Source: Cellulosimicrobium funkei (lineage in GTDB: Bacteria > Actinomycetota > Actinomycetes > Actinomycetales > Cellulomonadaceae). From it: a stretch of 64,000 nucleotides of DNA. The translations under genes and the position numbers were made by a program. This document shows positions 25,647 through 34,668 of this stretch, piece after piece. Position 1 is the stretch's first letter, and every line of letters begins with the position of its first letter. The notes under the pieces were generated by a model, which saw only the letters and a program-made list of their open reading frames with translations, was not told where the DNA came from and ran no database searches. The stretch spans positions 124,001-188,000 of the forward strand of contig NZ_JNBQ01000003.1 of assembly GCF_001019615.1 (NCBI RefSeq), in the 5' to 3' direction.

Positions 25647-27899
25647 ATGACCTCCGAGACCCCCCACGACGCGACCGGCTTCCGCACGGTCCTCGTCGCC
25701 AACCGCGGCGAGATCGCGTGCCGCGTGATCGGCACGCTGCGACGCCTCGGCGTGCGGTCCGTCGCCGTCTTCTCCGACGCCGACGCCGGTGCGCGCCACG
25801 TGCGCGAGGCCGACGTCGCGGTCCGGCTCGGTCCCGCGCCCGCCGCCCAGAGCTACCTGGACGTCGACGCCGTGGTCGCGGCGGCGGTCGCGACCGGCGC
25901 CGACGCCGTCCACCCCGGCTACGGCTTCCTGTCCGAGAACCCGGCGCTCGCCCGCGCGTGCGAGCGCGCCGGGATCGCGTTCGTCGGGCCGGGAGTCGAC
26001 GCGCTCGAGGCGATGGCCGACAAGCTCGCCGCGAAGAGCATCGTCGGCGCGCGGGCCGTGCCCGTCGTGCCGGGGGCCGGTGAGGCGGGGATGTCCGACG
26101 ACGACCTGGTCGCCGTCGCGGGCGCGGTCGGGTTCCCGCTGCTCGTCAAGCCGTCCGCCGGGGGCGGCGGCAAGGGGATGGTCGTCGTGCGCGCCGCCGA
26201 CGACCTGCCGGGCGCCCTCGCGTCCGCGCGCCGGGTCGCCGCGTCGTCGTTCGGCGACGACACGCTCCTGCTCGAGCGGCTCGTCGAGGCGCCGCGCCAC
26301 ATCGAGGTGCAGGTGCTCGCCGACACGCACGGGACCGTGGTCCACCTCGGCGAGCGCGAGTGCTCGCTCCAGCGCCGCCACCAGAAGGTCGTGGAGGAGG
26401 CGCCGTCGCCCCTGCTCACGCCGGCCCAGCGCGCCCGGATGGGCGAGGCCGCGTGCGAGGTCGCGCGGTCGGTCGGCTACGTCGGCGCCGGGACGGTCGA
26501 GTTCCTCGTCCCAGCCGGGAGCCCCGACGAGTTCTTCTTCATCGAGATGAACACGCGGCTCCAGGTCGAGCACCCCGTCACCGAGATGGTCACCGGCCTC
26601 GACCTCGTCGAGCTCCAGCTCCGCGTCGCGTCGGGCGCGCCGCTCGGGATCGCCCAGGACGACGTCGTGCTCCGAGGCCACGCCGTCGAGGCGCGGCTCT
26701 ACGCCGAGTCGCCCGAGCGCGGGTTCCTCCCGGCGACGGGGTCGGTCCTGGTCTACGACGACGACGGGGTCCCCTCCGGGCCCGACGCCGCGCCGCTGCG
26801 ACTCGACTCCGGGATCTCCACCGGCGCCGTGGTGGGCGGGCACTACGACCCCCTGCTCGCCAAGGCCGTCGCGTGGGGCGAGACGCGCGAGCACGCCGTC
26901 GACCGGCTCGAAGGGCTGCTCGCGCGGACGGTCGTGCTGGGGGTCGAGACGAACACGGCGTTCCTGCGGTCGTTGCTCGCGGATCCCGAGGTCCGGGCGG
27001 GGCGGCTCGACACCGGCCTGATCGACCGGCTCGTGGCGTCGGGGGCGGGGGGTGCGCGCGCCGTCGCGTGGGTCGATCTCGTGGCCGCGGCGTTGTTCGT
27101 CGCGAGCTCGCGTGGTGCCGAACCCGGGGTTGTCGACAGGTTCGCGGCAGATTCGCGCGACAAGCCCGGGTTCGGCGGGGCTGGGGGAGCTGGTGACGAC
27201 GACCCGTGGCGGGCGCGTGACGGGTGGCGGCTCAACGCTCCCGCTGCCGCGCGGCGGGTCGTGCTCGTCGATGCCGCCGGGGACGCGCACGAGGTGCGGG
27301 TCTCCGGGGTGGCGCGCGACGCCGTCGTGCACCTCCCCGCACGGGACGACGACGGGTGGGAGTCCCCGGGTGCACCACCGCACCCGGTGCGGGCGTCGCT
27401 CGTGCGCGACCCCGGGGCCGACGGCGCGTGGTGGCTCACCGTGGACGGCGTCCGGGAGCGCGTGCGGCTCGCGCTCGACGCGCCGTCCGCTGCTGGCGTG
27501 CCCGCCACGGTGTGGCTGTGGCGCGACGGGCGGACCGTCGCGCTGGCCGCCCCGGACCGCGAGCAGCGCGCGGCTCGGGCACGCGACGACCGGCGTCGGG
27601 CCCGGGGGGACACGCCCGGCGCGACGGACCCCGAGGTGCGGGCCGCGATGCCCGGCACGGTCGTGACCGCGGTCGCGGACGGGGACCCCGTCGCTGCGGG
27701 TGCCGTCCTCGTCACGGTCGAGGCCATGAAGATGGAGCATTCGCTCCTCGCCCCGCACGACGGCGTCGCCGACGTGCGCGTGCGACCCGGCGACCTCGTG
27801 CGCCGGGACCAGGTGGTCGCCGTCGTCCACCCCCACGACTCCGGCGCGGCAGACCCCGCCGCCCCGGTCCCGCAACCCGACACCCAGGGAGCATCATGA
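25647..27899 (+). CDS. accA1: biotin carboxylase / BCCP subunit of acyl-CoA carboxylase (methylcrotonyl-CoA type)
   Basis: 750 residues. The biotin carboxylase domain is at about 12-455 ([14 protein letters not shown]; the ATP-grasp loop [48 protein letters not shown]). A middle BT-like region follows, then the biotinyl domain at the end with Lys695 in VEAMKMEH. A 20-residue in-frame palindromic element (residues 491-510) sits between the carboxylase core and the middle region. ATG 25647 is four bases after the beta subunit stop. Together with accD1 it forms the ATP- and biotin-dependent carboxylase. The order accD1-accA1-acyl-CoA dehydrogenase matches the mycobacterial leucine locus. Confidence 0.92.
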   Translation: MTSETPHDATGFRTVLVANRGEIACRVIGTLRRLGVRSVAVFSDADAGARHVREADVAVRLGPAPAAQSYLDVDAVVAAAVATGADAVHPGYGFLSENPALARACERAGIAFVGPGVDALEAMADKLAAKSIVGARAVPVVPGAGEAGMSDDDLVAVAGAVGFPLLVKPSAGGGGKGMVVVRAADDLPGALASARRVAASSFGDDTLLLERLVEAPRHIEVQVLADTHGTVVHLGERECSLQRRHQKVVEEAPSPLLTPAQRARMGEAACEVARSVGYVGAGTVEFLVPAGSPDEFFFIEMNTRLQVEHPVTEMVTGLDLVELQLRVASGAPLGIAQDDVVLRGHAVEARLYAESPERGFLPATGSVLVYDDDGVPSGPDAAPLRLDSGISTGAVVGGHYDPLLAKAVAWGETREHAVDRLEGLLARTVVLGVETNTAFLRSLLADPEVRAGRLDTGLIDRLVASGAGGARAVAWVDLVAAALFVASSRGAEPGVVDRFAADSRDKPGFGGAGGAGDDDPWRARDGWRLNAPAAARRVVLVDAAGDAHEVRVSGVARDAVVHLPARDDDGWESPGAPPHPVRASLVRDPGADGAWWLTVDGVRERVRLALDAPSAAGVPATVWLWRDGRTVALAAPDREQRAARARDDRRRARGDTPGATDPEVRAAMPGTVVTAVADGDPVAAGAVLVTVEAMKMEHSLLAPHDGVADVRVRPGDLVRRDQVVAVVHPHDSGAADPAAPVPQPDTQGAS
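27117..27176 (+). repeat. in-frame 60-bp palindromic element (in accA1)
   Basis: The 19-bp arms (27117-27135 and 27158-27176) are complementary except at one position. The element is codon-aligned and encodes [20 protein letters not shown]. It is placed in the inter-domain region after the biotin carboxylase domain, where extra residues should be tolerated. Confidence 0.82.
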
Positions 27900-29071
27900 T
27901 CGAGGCCGACGTCCTGCTCGACGACGAGCAGCGGAAGCTCAGCCAGGTGGTGCGCGACTTCGCGGACAGCGTCGTCGCGCCCGCCGCCTACCGGTACGAC
28001 ACCGAGCGTCGCCTGCCGATGGAGATCATCGCGCAGATGGGGGAGCTGGGGCTGTTCGGCCTGCCGTTCCCGCGCGACGTCGGCGGGCAGGGCAAGGACT
28101 ACGTGTCGCTGTGCCTCGCCGTGGAGGCGCTCGCGCGCGTCGACCAGTCCATCGCCGTGACGCTCGAGGCGGGCGTGGGCCTGGGGATCGTGCCGATCTA
28201 CCGGCACGGGTCGCGCGAGCAGCAGGAGCGCTGGCTGCCCGACCTCCTGGCCGGGCGGGCGCTCGCGGCGTTCGGGCTCACGGAGGCCGACGCCGGTTCC
28301 GACGCGGGCGGCACGCGCACCACCGCGCGGCTCGACGGGGACGAGTGGGTGATCGACGGGTCCAAGCAGTTCATCACCAACTCGGGGACGCCGATCACGA
28401 GCCTCGTGACGATCACGGCGGTGACGGGCGAGCACGTCAGCCAGGACGGCGAGGTGCGCAAGGAGCTGTCGAGCATCATCGTGCCGGCGGGAACGCCCGG
28501 GCTGGAGGTCGGCCCGTCGTACGACAAGGTCGGCTGGCACACGTCGGACACGCACCCCCTCACGCTGACCGACGTGCGCGTGCCCGCCGGGAACCTGCTC
28601 GGCGAGCGCGGCCGCGGGTACGCGAACTTCCTGCGCGCGCTCGACGAGGGCCGCATCGCGTTCGCCGCGCTGGCGACCGGCGCCGCACAGGGCTGCCTCG
28701 AGGAGGCGCTGCGGTATGCGAAGCAACGGGTCGTCTTCGGGCGGTCGATCGGCGAGAACCAGCACGTCGCGTTCACGCTCGCGCGCATGCAGGCCCGCGT
28801 CCACACGGCCCGCCTCGCCTGGCTCGACGCCGCGCACAAGCTCGTCGCGGGCAAGCCGTTCAAGGCGGAGGCGTCGGTCGCGAAGCTCGTCGGTGGCGAG
28901 GCGGCGATGGCGAACGCGCGCGACGCGTCGCAGATCTTCGGCGGCTACGGCTTCCTCAACGAGAACCCGGTAGCGCGCCACTACCGCGACGCGAAGGTGC
29001 TCGAGGTCGGCGAGGGCACCACCGAGGTGCAGCTCATGGTCATCGCGAGGAGCCTGGGATTGGACGGGTAA
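27896..29071 (+). CDS. fadE19: acyl-CoA dehydrogenase (isovaleryl/short-branched-chain type)
   Basis: 391 residues. N-terminal helical domain; the beta-domain motif [20 protein letters not shown], which contacts FAD and substrate; [13 protein letters not shown]; and the C-terminal helical domain with [18 protein letters not shown] and [49 protein letters not shown] enzymes of this type oxidise isovaleryl-CoA, isobutyryl-CoA or 2-methylbutyryl-CoA. Placement directly after the carboxylase (ATGA overlap) mirrors mycobacterial fadE19 and suggests isovaleryl-CoA. I did not resolve the catalytic glutamate, so chain specificity is uncertain. Confidence 0.88.
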   Translation: MIEADVLLDDEQRKLSQVVRDFADSVVAPAAYRYDTERRLPMEIIAQMGELGLFGLPFPRDVGGQGKDYVSLCLAVEALARVDQSIAVTLEAGVGLGIVPIYRHGSREQQERWLPDLLAGRALAAFGLTEADAGSDAGGTRTTARLDGDEWVIDGSKQFITNSGTPITSLVTITAVTGEHVSQDGEVRKELSSIIVPAGTPGLEVGPSYDKVGWHTSDTHPLTLTDVRVPAGNLLGERGRGYANFLRALDEGRIAFAALATGAAQGCLEEALRYAKQRVVFGRSIGENQHVAFTLARMQARVHTARLAWLDAAHKLVAGKPFKAEASVAKLVGGEAAMANARDASQIFGGYGFLNENPVARHYRDAKVLEVGEGTTEVQLMVIARSLGLDG

Positions 29072-29083
29072 ACCCCGGGTCGA

Positions 29084-29144
29084 CGTCGAACACGACATGG
29101 AGGACGCTATCCGGCTCTTTCCGTCCTTCACGTCGTGCTCGACG
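29084..29144. repeat. intergenic palindrome of the CGARCACGAC family, imperfect copy
   Basis: Arms of 23 bp (29084-29106 and 29122-29144; the left begins CGTCGAACACGACATGG) pair with three mismatches around a centre containing CTATCC. It lies in the 107-bp gap between the acyl-CoA dehydrogenase and MaoC genes, so it could attenuate or process the operon mRNA. The same family occurs at 54670 and 61180. Confidence 0.65.
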
Positions 29145-29178
29145 GTGGGCGGGGTCGTGGTGGCGAGGGAGGAGCAGG

Positions 29179-29862
29179 ATGCGCGAGGTGGTCCAGCGGG
29201 GCCTGTACTACGACGAGCTGGAGACGGGCGTGGTGTACCGCCACCGGCCCGGCCGCACGCTCACGGAGGCGGACGACGTCGTCTTCTCCACGCTCACGAT
29301 GAACCACCAGGCGCTGCACCTCGACGCCGCGTGGGCCGCGACCCAACCGTTCGGGCAGCGGCTCGTCAACTCGATGATGACGCTGTCCACGCTCGTCGGG
29401 CTGTCGGTCGGTCAGGTCACGCAGGGCACGATCGTCGCGAACCTCGGGTTCCGTGAGGTCGAGCTCCCGAAGCCGCTGTTCCACGGCGACACGCTCTACG
29501 CGGAGACGGAGGTCGTCGAGAAGCGGCTGTCCGCGTCACGCCCGGGGCAGGGCGTCGTGACGCTCGAGCACCGCGGCCTCAACCAGGACGGCGTCCTCGT
29601 CGCGCGCGCCGTCCGCACCGCGCTCTTCTGGACGCGCGCCGCCCACGAGGCGGCGTCCAAGGCGGCGTTCACGGCGGTGCCCGACGACGCCCGGCCGCCC
29701 GGGCCGTCCGCCGAACCCGGGGTTGTGGGCGCGGCGGGTGCCGAGCCCGGCGACATCCCCGGGCTCGGCGCAGGGCGTGACGACAACCCTGGGCTCGGTG
29801 GGCACGTGGCAGGCGTGCATGATCCCGTCCTCGAGCGTGGCGACGAGGAGGGCGCGTGGTGA
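29179..29862 (+). CDS. MaoC-like hot-dog-fold dehydratase
   Basis: 227 residues. The hot-dog domain occupies about residues 5-160, with [25 protein letters not shown], where an N...H pair sits at the usual hydratase active-site place, and [21 protein letters not shown]. The N...H pattern resembles that of MaoC (R)-hydratases, slightly altered. The C-terminal 65 residues are a Gly/Pro/Asp-rich tail, half of it made of the in-frame repeat. The start follows AGGAGGAGC. The Mycobacterium orthologue by position is Rv2499c. In this operon it probably hydrates an unsaturated acyl-CoA of leucine breakdown, a role the usual methylglutaconyl-CoA hydratase would fill. That assignment is inference. Confidence 0.82.
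   Translation: MREVVQRGLYYDELETGVVYRHRPGRTLTEADDVVFSTLTMNHQALHLDAAWAATQPFGQRLVNSMMTLSTLVGLSVGQVTQGTIVANLGFREVELPKPLFHGDTLYAETEVVEKRLSASRPGQGVVTLEHRGLNQDGVLVARAVRTALFWTRAAHEAASKAAFTAVPDDARPPGPSAEPGVVGAAGAEPGDIPGLGAGRDDNPGLGGHVAGVHDPVLERGDEEGAW
29710..29799 (+). repeat. composite 90-bp in-frame palindromic element (3' end of the MaoC gene)
   Basis: It consists of two overlapping 60-bp units, 29710-29769 and 29740-29799, sharing a middle 30-bp near-palindrome. That core differs by one base from the reverse-complemented half of copy 1. Codon-aligned, it encodes [20 protein letters not shown] followed by [10 protein letters not shown], so two opposite-facing copies appear fused or nested. Confidence 0.78.
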
Positions 29863-30713
29863 GCCACGACGGCGGGCTCGGGCTCGGGCCGGCGCTGCTG
29901 TTCTGCCCCGGTGACCGGCCGGACCGGTTCGCCAAGGCTGCCGACCGCGCCGACGCCGTCATCCTCGACCTCGAGGACGCGGTCGCCGCAGCCTCGAAGG
30001 ACGCCGCCCGGCGCGCCGTCGTCGAGGCGTCCGCGACGCTCGACCCGGCGCGGACGGTCGTGCGGGTCAACGCCGTCGGGACGCCCGAGCACGCGCTCGA
30101 CGTGGCGGCGCTCGCGGACACCCGCTTGCGCACGGTCATGGTCGCCAAGTCGGGCCCGGAGCTGCTCGGCTCGCTCGCGGCGCTCGCGACGACCCTGCCG
30201 GGCGTGCGCGTCCTCGCGCTCTGCGAGACGGCAGCCGGCGTGCTCGCGGCGCCGGAGCTCGCCCGGCGGCCCGAGGTCGTCGCGCTCATGTGGGGCGCGG
30301 AGGACCTCGTCGCGTCGCTCGGCGGCACGTCGAGCCGGCGCCCGGACGGGTCGTACCGGGACGTCGCGCGGCACGCGCGCTCCGCGGTGCTTCTCGCCGC
30401 CGGGGCGGCGGGCAAGGCGGCGGTCGACGCGGTGCACGTGGACGTCGGCGACCTCGACGGGCTGCGGGCCGAGGCCGAGGACGCCGCGGCGTCGGGGTTC
30501 GCCGCGACGGCGTGCATCCACCCGAGCCACGTGCCCGTGATCCGCGCCGCGTACGCCCCGACGCCGGAGCAGGTGACGGCCGCGCGCGCCCTGCTCGACG
30601 CGGCGGCCGCCAACCCCGGCGGCCCCGACGCGGTCTTCACGCACGACGGCCGGATGGTCGACGGACCTGTGCTGCGGCACGCCGAGGCGGTCCTGCGCCG
30701 GGCGGGCACCTGA
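29859..30713 (+). CDS. citE: CitE-like beta-hydroxyacyl-CoA lyase (HpcH/HpaI aldolase fold)
   Basis: 284 residues. A CitE-type TIM barrel with [64 protein letters not shown] and [13 protein letters not shown]. The Glu and Asp in LCETAAG and DLEDAV are the expected Mg ligands. No citrate lyase partners are present, so it is a stand-alone CitE. The mycobacterial equivalent Rv2498c has been described as a stereospecific beta-hydroxyacyl-CoA lyase acting on HMG-CoA and citramalyl-CoA. Here it would finish leucine breakdown to acetoacetate and acetyl-CoA. GTG 29859 (GTGA overlap, GAGGAGGG upstream) is preferred to GTG 29856. Confidence 0.87.
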   Translation: MSHDGGLGLGPALLFCPGDRPDRFAKAADRADAVILDLEDAVAAASKDAARRAVVEASATLDPARTVVRVNAVGTPEHALDVAALADTRLRTVMVAKSGPELLGSLAALATTLPGVRVLALCETAAGVLAAPELARRPEVVALMWGAEDLVASLGGTSSRRPDGSYRDVARHARSAVLLAAGAAGKAAVDAVHVDVGDLDGLRAEAEDAAASGFAATACIHPSHVPVIRAAYAPTPEQVTAARALLDAAAANPGGPDAVFTHDGRMVDGPVLRHAEAVLRRAGT

Positions 30714-30724
30714 CCGGTCGCACG

Positions 30725-30781
30725 ATGGGGACCGGTCCCCATGCCAGGCCGGTGCGGCGCGTCGGGGGTGCCGCATAGCCT
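30725..30781 (+). promoter_or_regulatory. leaderless promoter with upstream palindrome
   Basis: ATGGGGACCGGTCCCCAT at 30725-30742 is a perfect 18-bp palindrome. TAGCCT at 30776-30781 is followed by six bases and the GTG start, so the transcript probably begins at the start codon. The palindrome could be an operator, or a terminator-like end for the citE operon. Confidence 0.5.
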
Positions 30782-30787
30782 CTCCCC

Positions 30788-32944
30788 GTGACCGACGCGA
30801 ACGCCCAGGACCCGCAGCACCAGCACTGGACCGAGGGCTTCCCGCACCTCGCCGACCGGGCCGCGACCCTGCTCGGCGTCGACGTCGCGACGGTCGCGCG
30901 CCACAACAAGGTCGTCCCGGGCGGCTTCCACGTGTGGACTCCGGGCCGCGGCGGCGCGCAGGCGATCGTCGGGTTCGACGGGTCGGCGTACGTGCGCGAG
31001 TCGTGCTTCACGCAGGCCCAGCTGGTCCGGGCGTTCCACGCCGGTCACCGCAACGACGCGAACGCCGCGACCCTCCCGGTGAACCACGCCGCGTCCGCGG
31101 TGGCCTCGATGGTCGGGATCCTGCGCGGCGGCCCGGCGCACCCCGCGACGCCCACCGGCCCGAGCGAGGCGGAGCTCGCCGAGCTCGTCGGCAGCGGCTT
31201 CGAGCAGACCACGCCGGACGAGATCGCCGAGCGGCTGCGCGCCCGGGGCAAGGGCGCGTTCGTCGTCGTCGGCGTCGACCGCGCGCACGGCCCGGGCCAC
31301 TGGTACGTCGCCTTCTTCGACGGCGAGGACGTGCTCGCGCTCGACCCGATCGCCAACGGGCGCACGGCGTGGCCGCCGCCCGCGGCGGACGCGGTGCGCT
31401 GGTGGGCGGACGGCAGGCCGACGACGGCGCCCACGCGCGTCGTGGCTGACGTCCGGTCGGTCACGGGTCGCCGCGTGTGGACGGAGACGACGCCGTTCCT
31501 CGCCCCGACGGCGCAGTCGTTCCTCGAATGGGTCGCGACCCTCCCCGCGGAGAAGGTCGTCCAGGGCTACCAGGTCTGGCACGGGTTCTGGTGGGTCGTG
31601 CTGGCGGAGTCGGGCGACGACCTGCGCGTCGCCGTCACGGACCTCACGAAGGACGGGATCTCGACGCTCACGTGGGACGTCGACCCGATGCTCGACACCT
31701 ACCGGCAGCAGCGCGAGATGGTCGCGTTCTGCAAGGTGGGGGCCAAGAGCACGCGCTTCACGGAGACCGTGCTCGTCTACAACGACGTGTACGACGCCCC
31801 GGAGATGTACGTCGAGCGCACCCGGCCGGCGGGCGACGGCGCGTCGGGGTGGGTCGTGAAGTCGATCGCCGCGCAGCCGCGCGGCGGGCTCCTCCCCGTG
31901 CCCGCGCACGAGCTGTACCGCCGGGCACCGCACCTCGTACGCTACCTCTCGCTCCCCGAGGGCTTCCGTGCGGTGTGGGCGAAGAACCGGACGAACCAGA
32001 TCTGGAACCCGGACGGCGAGCTGGTCTGGGACGCCGACGCGCGGGACGAGGCGAAGGCGGCGGAGGCGGGCGACGCCTCGGCGAGCGCGACCGCGGAGGG
32101 GGCACCGACGTCGGGCACGCCCCGCCCGCGCGGCAGCGTCGCCCACGAGGCGGCGCGCGACGCGCTCGACGACCGTGCCGCGAGCCGCGAGCGGGTCCTG
32201 GCCGCCGCGCACGGGCTGCGCGACGCGTTCGCCCGCAACGAGCACGTGATCGGCCTGCTGCCGGGCGACGCGGAGCAGGTGCTCGTCGACACGTACCGTC
32301 GGGCCGACGCGGACGGGGCGGACGCGGTGTCGCGCGAGGCGGCGACGTCCTGGGTGCGCGAGGCGTACTTCCGCCGCCTGCCGGTCGCCGCGGAGGCCGC
32401 CGAGCGGGTCGACCGGCTCGCGGAGGACGACCCCGACGGCGGCGCGCACGTGCTGCGCGGGTGGATGCGCTACAACGGCTACGGGTTCCGCCAGGACGCC
32501 GCGGCGGCCGTCGCCGACCACGAGGAGGCGGCGCGGCGGGGGAACGCCGACGCGCTCTTCGAGCTGTCCGTCCTCACGGCGACAGGCCAGGGCGCGCCGG
32601 TGGACGAGGCGCGCTCGCGCGCGTTCCTCGAGCAGGCCGCCGACGCGGGCCACCCCCGTGCGCTCTACAACCTCGCGGCGGAGCACGCGACGGGTCGCGG
32701 TCGTCCGCGGGACTCCGCGCGCGCCCTGGAGCTCTACCTCGCGGCGGGCGATCGGGGCAACGGCCGCGCGGCGTTCACGGCGGGCGTGATGATGCTCACC
32801 GGGGACGGGTCCCTGCCCGACCCGGCCCGCGCGGGCAGGGCGTTCGCGCTCGCCGAGGACCTCGGGTTCGACGTGCGCGACGCCGCCGCGCAGTTCCCCC
32901 CGCAGCTCGCCGAGCAGGTCGTCGGGGCGCTCTCCGCGGGCTGA
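30788..32944 (+). CDS. Sel1-repeat protein with a papain-fold-toxin-like N-terminal domain
   Basis: 718 residues with no signal peptide. Residues 88-190 resemble the papain-fold toxin (glutamine deamidase, Tox-PL) layout: VNHAASAVASMVGILRGGPAHPA, then a helix-rich spacer, then GPGHWYVAFFDGEDVLALDP with His171 and Asp186. The position that should be the catalytic Cys is His100, so it is probably inactive or altered. The middle (200-420) is a beta-rich domain I do not recognise. A charged linker leads to Sel1-like repeats from about residue 530 to 700 (ALFELSVLTATGQGAPVDEARSRAFLEQAADAGHPRALYNLAAEH). No function assigned; the Sel1 part suggests protein binding. Confidence 0.75.
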   Translation: MTDANAQDPQHQHWTEGFPHLADRAATLLGVDVATVARHNKVVPGGFHVWTPGRGGAQAIVGFDGSAYVRESCFTQAQLVRAFHAGHRNDANAATLPVNHAASAVASMVGILRGGPAHPATPTGPSEAELAELVGSGFEQTTPDEIAERLRARGKGAFVVVGVDRAHGPGHWYVAFFDGEDVLALDPIANGRTAWPPPAADAVRWWADGRPTTAPTRVVADVRSVTGRRVWTETTPFLAPTAQSFLEWVATLPAEKVVQGYQVWHGFWWVVLAESGDDLRVAVTDLTKDGISTLTWDVDPMLDTYRQQREMVAFCKVGAKSTRFTETVLVYNDVYDAPEMYVERTRPAGDGASGWVVKSIAAQPRGGLLPVPAHELYRRAPHLVRYLSLPEGFRAVWAKNRTNQIWNPDGELVWDADARDEAKAAEAGDASASATAEGAPTSGTPRPRGSVAHEAARDALDDRAASRERVLAAAHGLRDAFARNEHVIGLLPGDAEQVLVDTYRRADADGADAVSREAATSWVREAYFRRLPVAAEAAERVDRLAEDDPDGGAHVLRGWMRYNGYGFRQDAAAAVADHEEAARRGNADALFELSVLTATGQGAPVDEARSRAFLEQAADAGHPRALYNLAAEHATGRGRPRDSARALELYLAAGDRGNGRAAFTAGVMMLTGDGSLPDPARAGRAFALAEDLGFDVRDAAAQFPPQLAEQVVGALSAG

Positions 32945-32993
32945 CCGGACAAAAGACGCGCACAGCCCGTTCCACTTGCGGGCCCGGGCATCG

Positions 32994-32999
32994 TATGGT
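32994..32999 (+). promoter_or_regulatory. -10 box of a probable leaderless gene
   Basis: TATGGT is followed by seven bases and GTG 33007. No ribosome binding site precedes the start. This supports initiation at 33007 rather than at the ATG inside the box (32995). Confidence 0.4.
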
Positions 33000-33006
33000 C
33001 ACTCGC

Positions 33007-33594
33007 GTGAACGTCTACGTCGTCCTGTCCCGCAGCCGTACGGTCCTCTCCCGGACCATCGCGCTGGCGACCCGCGACGAGTTCACGCACTCCTCCCTGG
33101 CGCTCGACCCGGGGCTCGACCTCATGTTCAGCTTCGGGCGCCGCCGGGCCGGGAACCCGTTCGTCGGGTGCTTCCGGCGCGAGCGGTTCGACGACGGCCT
33201 GTACCGCGGCATGGACGTGGTGCCCGGGGTCGTGCTCGAGGTCCCCGTGACGCCCGAGCAGCACGAGGCGATCCGCGTGCGGATCACCGAGTTCCTGCTC
33301 GACTCGCACGCGTTCTCCTACAACGTGCGCGGTCTCGTCGGCGCCCGGTTCGGCCGCGGCCACGAGGCGGAGGACCGGTTCTTCTGCTCCGAGTTCGTCT
33401 ACCACGTGCTGCACGGCGCCGGGGTGTGCGACCTCGGCGTCGAGCGCTGGCAGGTGCGCCCGCAGACGCTGCTCGACCTGCCGGGCCGCGTCGTCTTCCG
33501 AGGAGATCTCAAGGACTACGTCGCGGCGCACGGTGCGCTCGAGACGCTCCCGTCGCTCACGTTCGGCCACGCCCGGGAGCGTGTGCTCGGCTGA
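33007..33594 (+). CDS. YiiX-like permuted NlpC/P60 (papain-fold) protein
   Basis: 195 residues. The order of catalytic residues is circularly permuted as in YiiX/YaeF-type NlpC/P60 proteins: His28 in FTHSSLALD near the N-terminus and Cys127 in FFCSEFVYHVL near the middle. Such enzymes act on peptide or amide bonds, some on lipids or peptidoglycan stems; the substrate is unknown. No signal peptide is seen. GTG 33007 is chosen because a -10-like box ends just before it; ATG 32995 would add four residues. It follows the Sel1 protein but has its own promoter. Confidence 0.75.
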   Translation: MNVYVVLSRSRTVLSRTIALATRDEFTHSSLALDPGLDLMFSFGRRRAGNPFVGCFRRERFDDGLYRGMDVVPGVVLEVPVTPEQHEAIRVRITEFLLDSHAFSYNVRGLVGARFGRGHEAEDRFFCSEFVYHVLHGAGVCDLGVERWQVRPQTLLDLPGRVVFRGDLKDYVAAHGALETLPSLTFGHARERVLG

Positions 33595-33603
33595 GCCCGC
33601 TCC

Positions 33604-34089
33604 TCAGGGGCCGTCGGCCCCGGCGGCGAGGTGCGCGTTGACGCGGCCGAGAAGGGCGAACAGCAGCGTGCGCTCGTCCGGGGAGAGTGGTGCCATGATC
33701 CGGTCGTTGACCTCCGCGAGGATCGTGTCCAGCTCGTCGAGGCGGCGCTCGCCCGCGGTCGTGATCGACACGACGTTGCGGCGCTTGTCCGCCGGGTCGG
33801 GGGACCTGTCCACCCAGCCACCGGCCGCCAGCTCGTTGAGGACTGCGACGAGGTCGCTGCGGTAGACGCGCGTGCGGTCGGACAGCGCCGACTGGCTCGC
33901 GGGGCCGCGTTCGGCGAGGACGGCGAGCACGACGAAGTGGTCCTTGTGCGCCCCCACGGCCCGCAGGGCGTCACCGGCGACGCGGCGGGTCTGGGCCGCG
34001 GTCATGCCGACGAGGCGGGAGAGCTGTCCCGTGAGCCGCGCCGGCGTCTCGCCGCCGCGGTCGAAGCGGAGGTCGTCCTCGGTGTCCAC
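33604..34089 (-). CDS. MarR-family transcriptional regulator
   Basis: 161 residues. Winged helix at about 45-115 (FVVLAVLAERGPASQSALSDRTRVYRSDLVAVLNELAAGGWVDRSPDPADKRRNVVSITTAGERRLDEL), with the DKR wing motif typical of MarR. Dimerisation helices lie at both ends. It is divergent from a SnoaL-like gene, with two CGTTAGTC-containing operators between them, so it most likely represses itself and that neighbour, relieved by an unknown small ligand. Confidence 0.92.
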   Translation of the reverse strand: MDTEDDLRFDRGGETPARLTGQLSRLVGMTAAQTRRVAGDALRAVGAHKDHFVVLAVLAERGPASQSALSDRTRVYRSDLVAVLNELAAGGWVDRSPDPADKRRNVVSITTAGERRLDELDTILAEVNDRIMAPLSPDERTLLFALLGRVNAHLAAGADGP

Positions 34090-34104
34090 GGCCCGATCCT
34101 ACCC

Positions 34105-34168
34105 TTGCGTTAGTCGGACTAACGGTCTAGGTTTCGTGAGAAGAGCGAACGTTAGTCGCTCTCACGAA
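34105..34168 (+). promoter_or_regulatory. promoter and two MarR-type operators
   Basis: TTGCGT (34105-34110), a 17-bp spacer and TAGGTT (34128-34133) form a good promoter for the rightward gene. The spacer holds the palindrome CGTTAGTC-G-GACTAACG (34108-34124). A second inverted repeat, TTCGTGAGA...TCTCACGAA (34133-34168), encloses another CGTTAGTC half-site. This is a classic layout for repression by the adjacent MarR protein. Confidence 0.7.
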
Positions 34169-34180
34169 TAAGGAGGGTCT

Positions 34181-34615
34181 ATGACCACGACCGAGACGCT
34201 CGTGCGCGAGCTCGCCGACCGGGCCGAGCTCGCCGACCTCGTCGCGCGCCACAGCCTGTGGATCGACGAGGCGCGCTACGACGAGACGGACCGGCTCTTC
34301 ACCGAGGACGTCACCGTGACGTCGCTGCGCGGCGAGGCTCACGGCGTCGCCGACCTGGTCGCGCTCGTGCGCGCCGGGCACGACCGCTACGCGCGCACCC
34401 TGCACCACAAGGCGAACCTCGTCGTCGAGCTCGACGGAGACACCGCGACCGTGCGCGCGCACGACGTCGCGGTGTTCGTCGTCGACGACACGACCGAGGC
34501 CATCGCCGCGGCGGTCCACCGCTACGGTGCGCGCCGCACGGCCGCCGGTTGGCGCTTCGACCGGCTCGAGATCACGCCCGTCGCGCTGACGGGCGCGCTC
34601 GAGCGCGCGCTGTAG
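34181..34615 (+). CDS. SnoaL-like / NTF2-fold protein
   Basis: 144 residues. Cone-shaped NTF2 fold pattern: an N-terminal helix pair (ELADLVARHSLWIDEARYDETDRLFTEDVTVTS), then beta strands (HHKANLVVELDGDTATVRAHDVAVFVV) and GARRTAAGWRFDRLEITPVALTG. Members include polyketide cyclases, dehydratases and ligand-binding proteins, so the reaction cannot be named. It is preceded by AAGGAGGG. Expression is probably under the divergent MarR regulator, suggesting response to a small, perhaps toxic, molecule. Confidence 0.85.
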   Translation: MTTTETLVRELADRAELADLVARHSLWIDEARYDETDRLFTEDVTVTSLRGEAHGVADLVALVRAGHDRYARTLHHKANLVVELDGDTATVRAHDVAVFVVDDTTEAIAAAVHRYGARRTAAGWRFDRLEITPVALTGALERAL

Positions 34616-34668
34616 ACGCGGCGGAGCGGCAGGGCGGCACGGGAGCAGCGGGTCGAGCGCCGGGTGGA

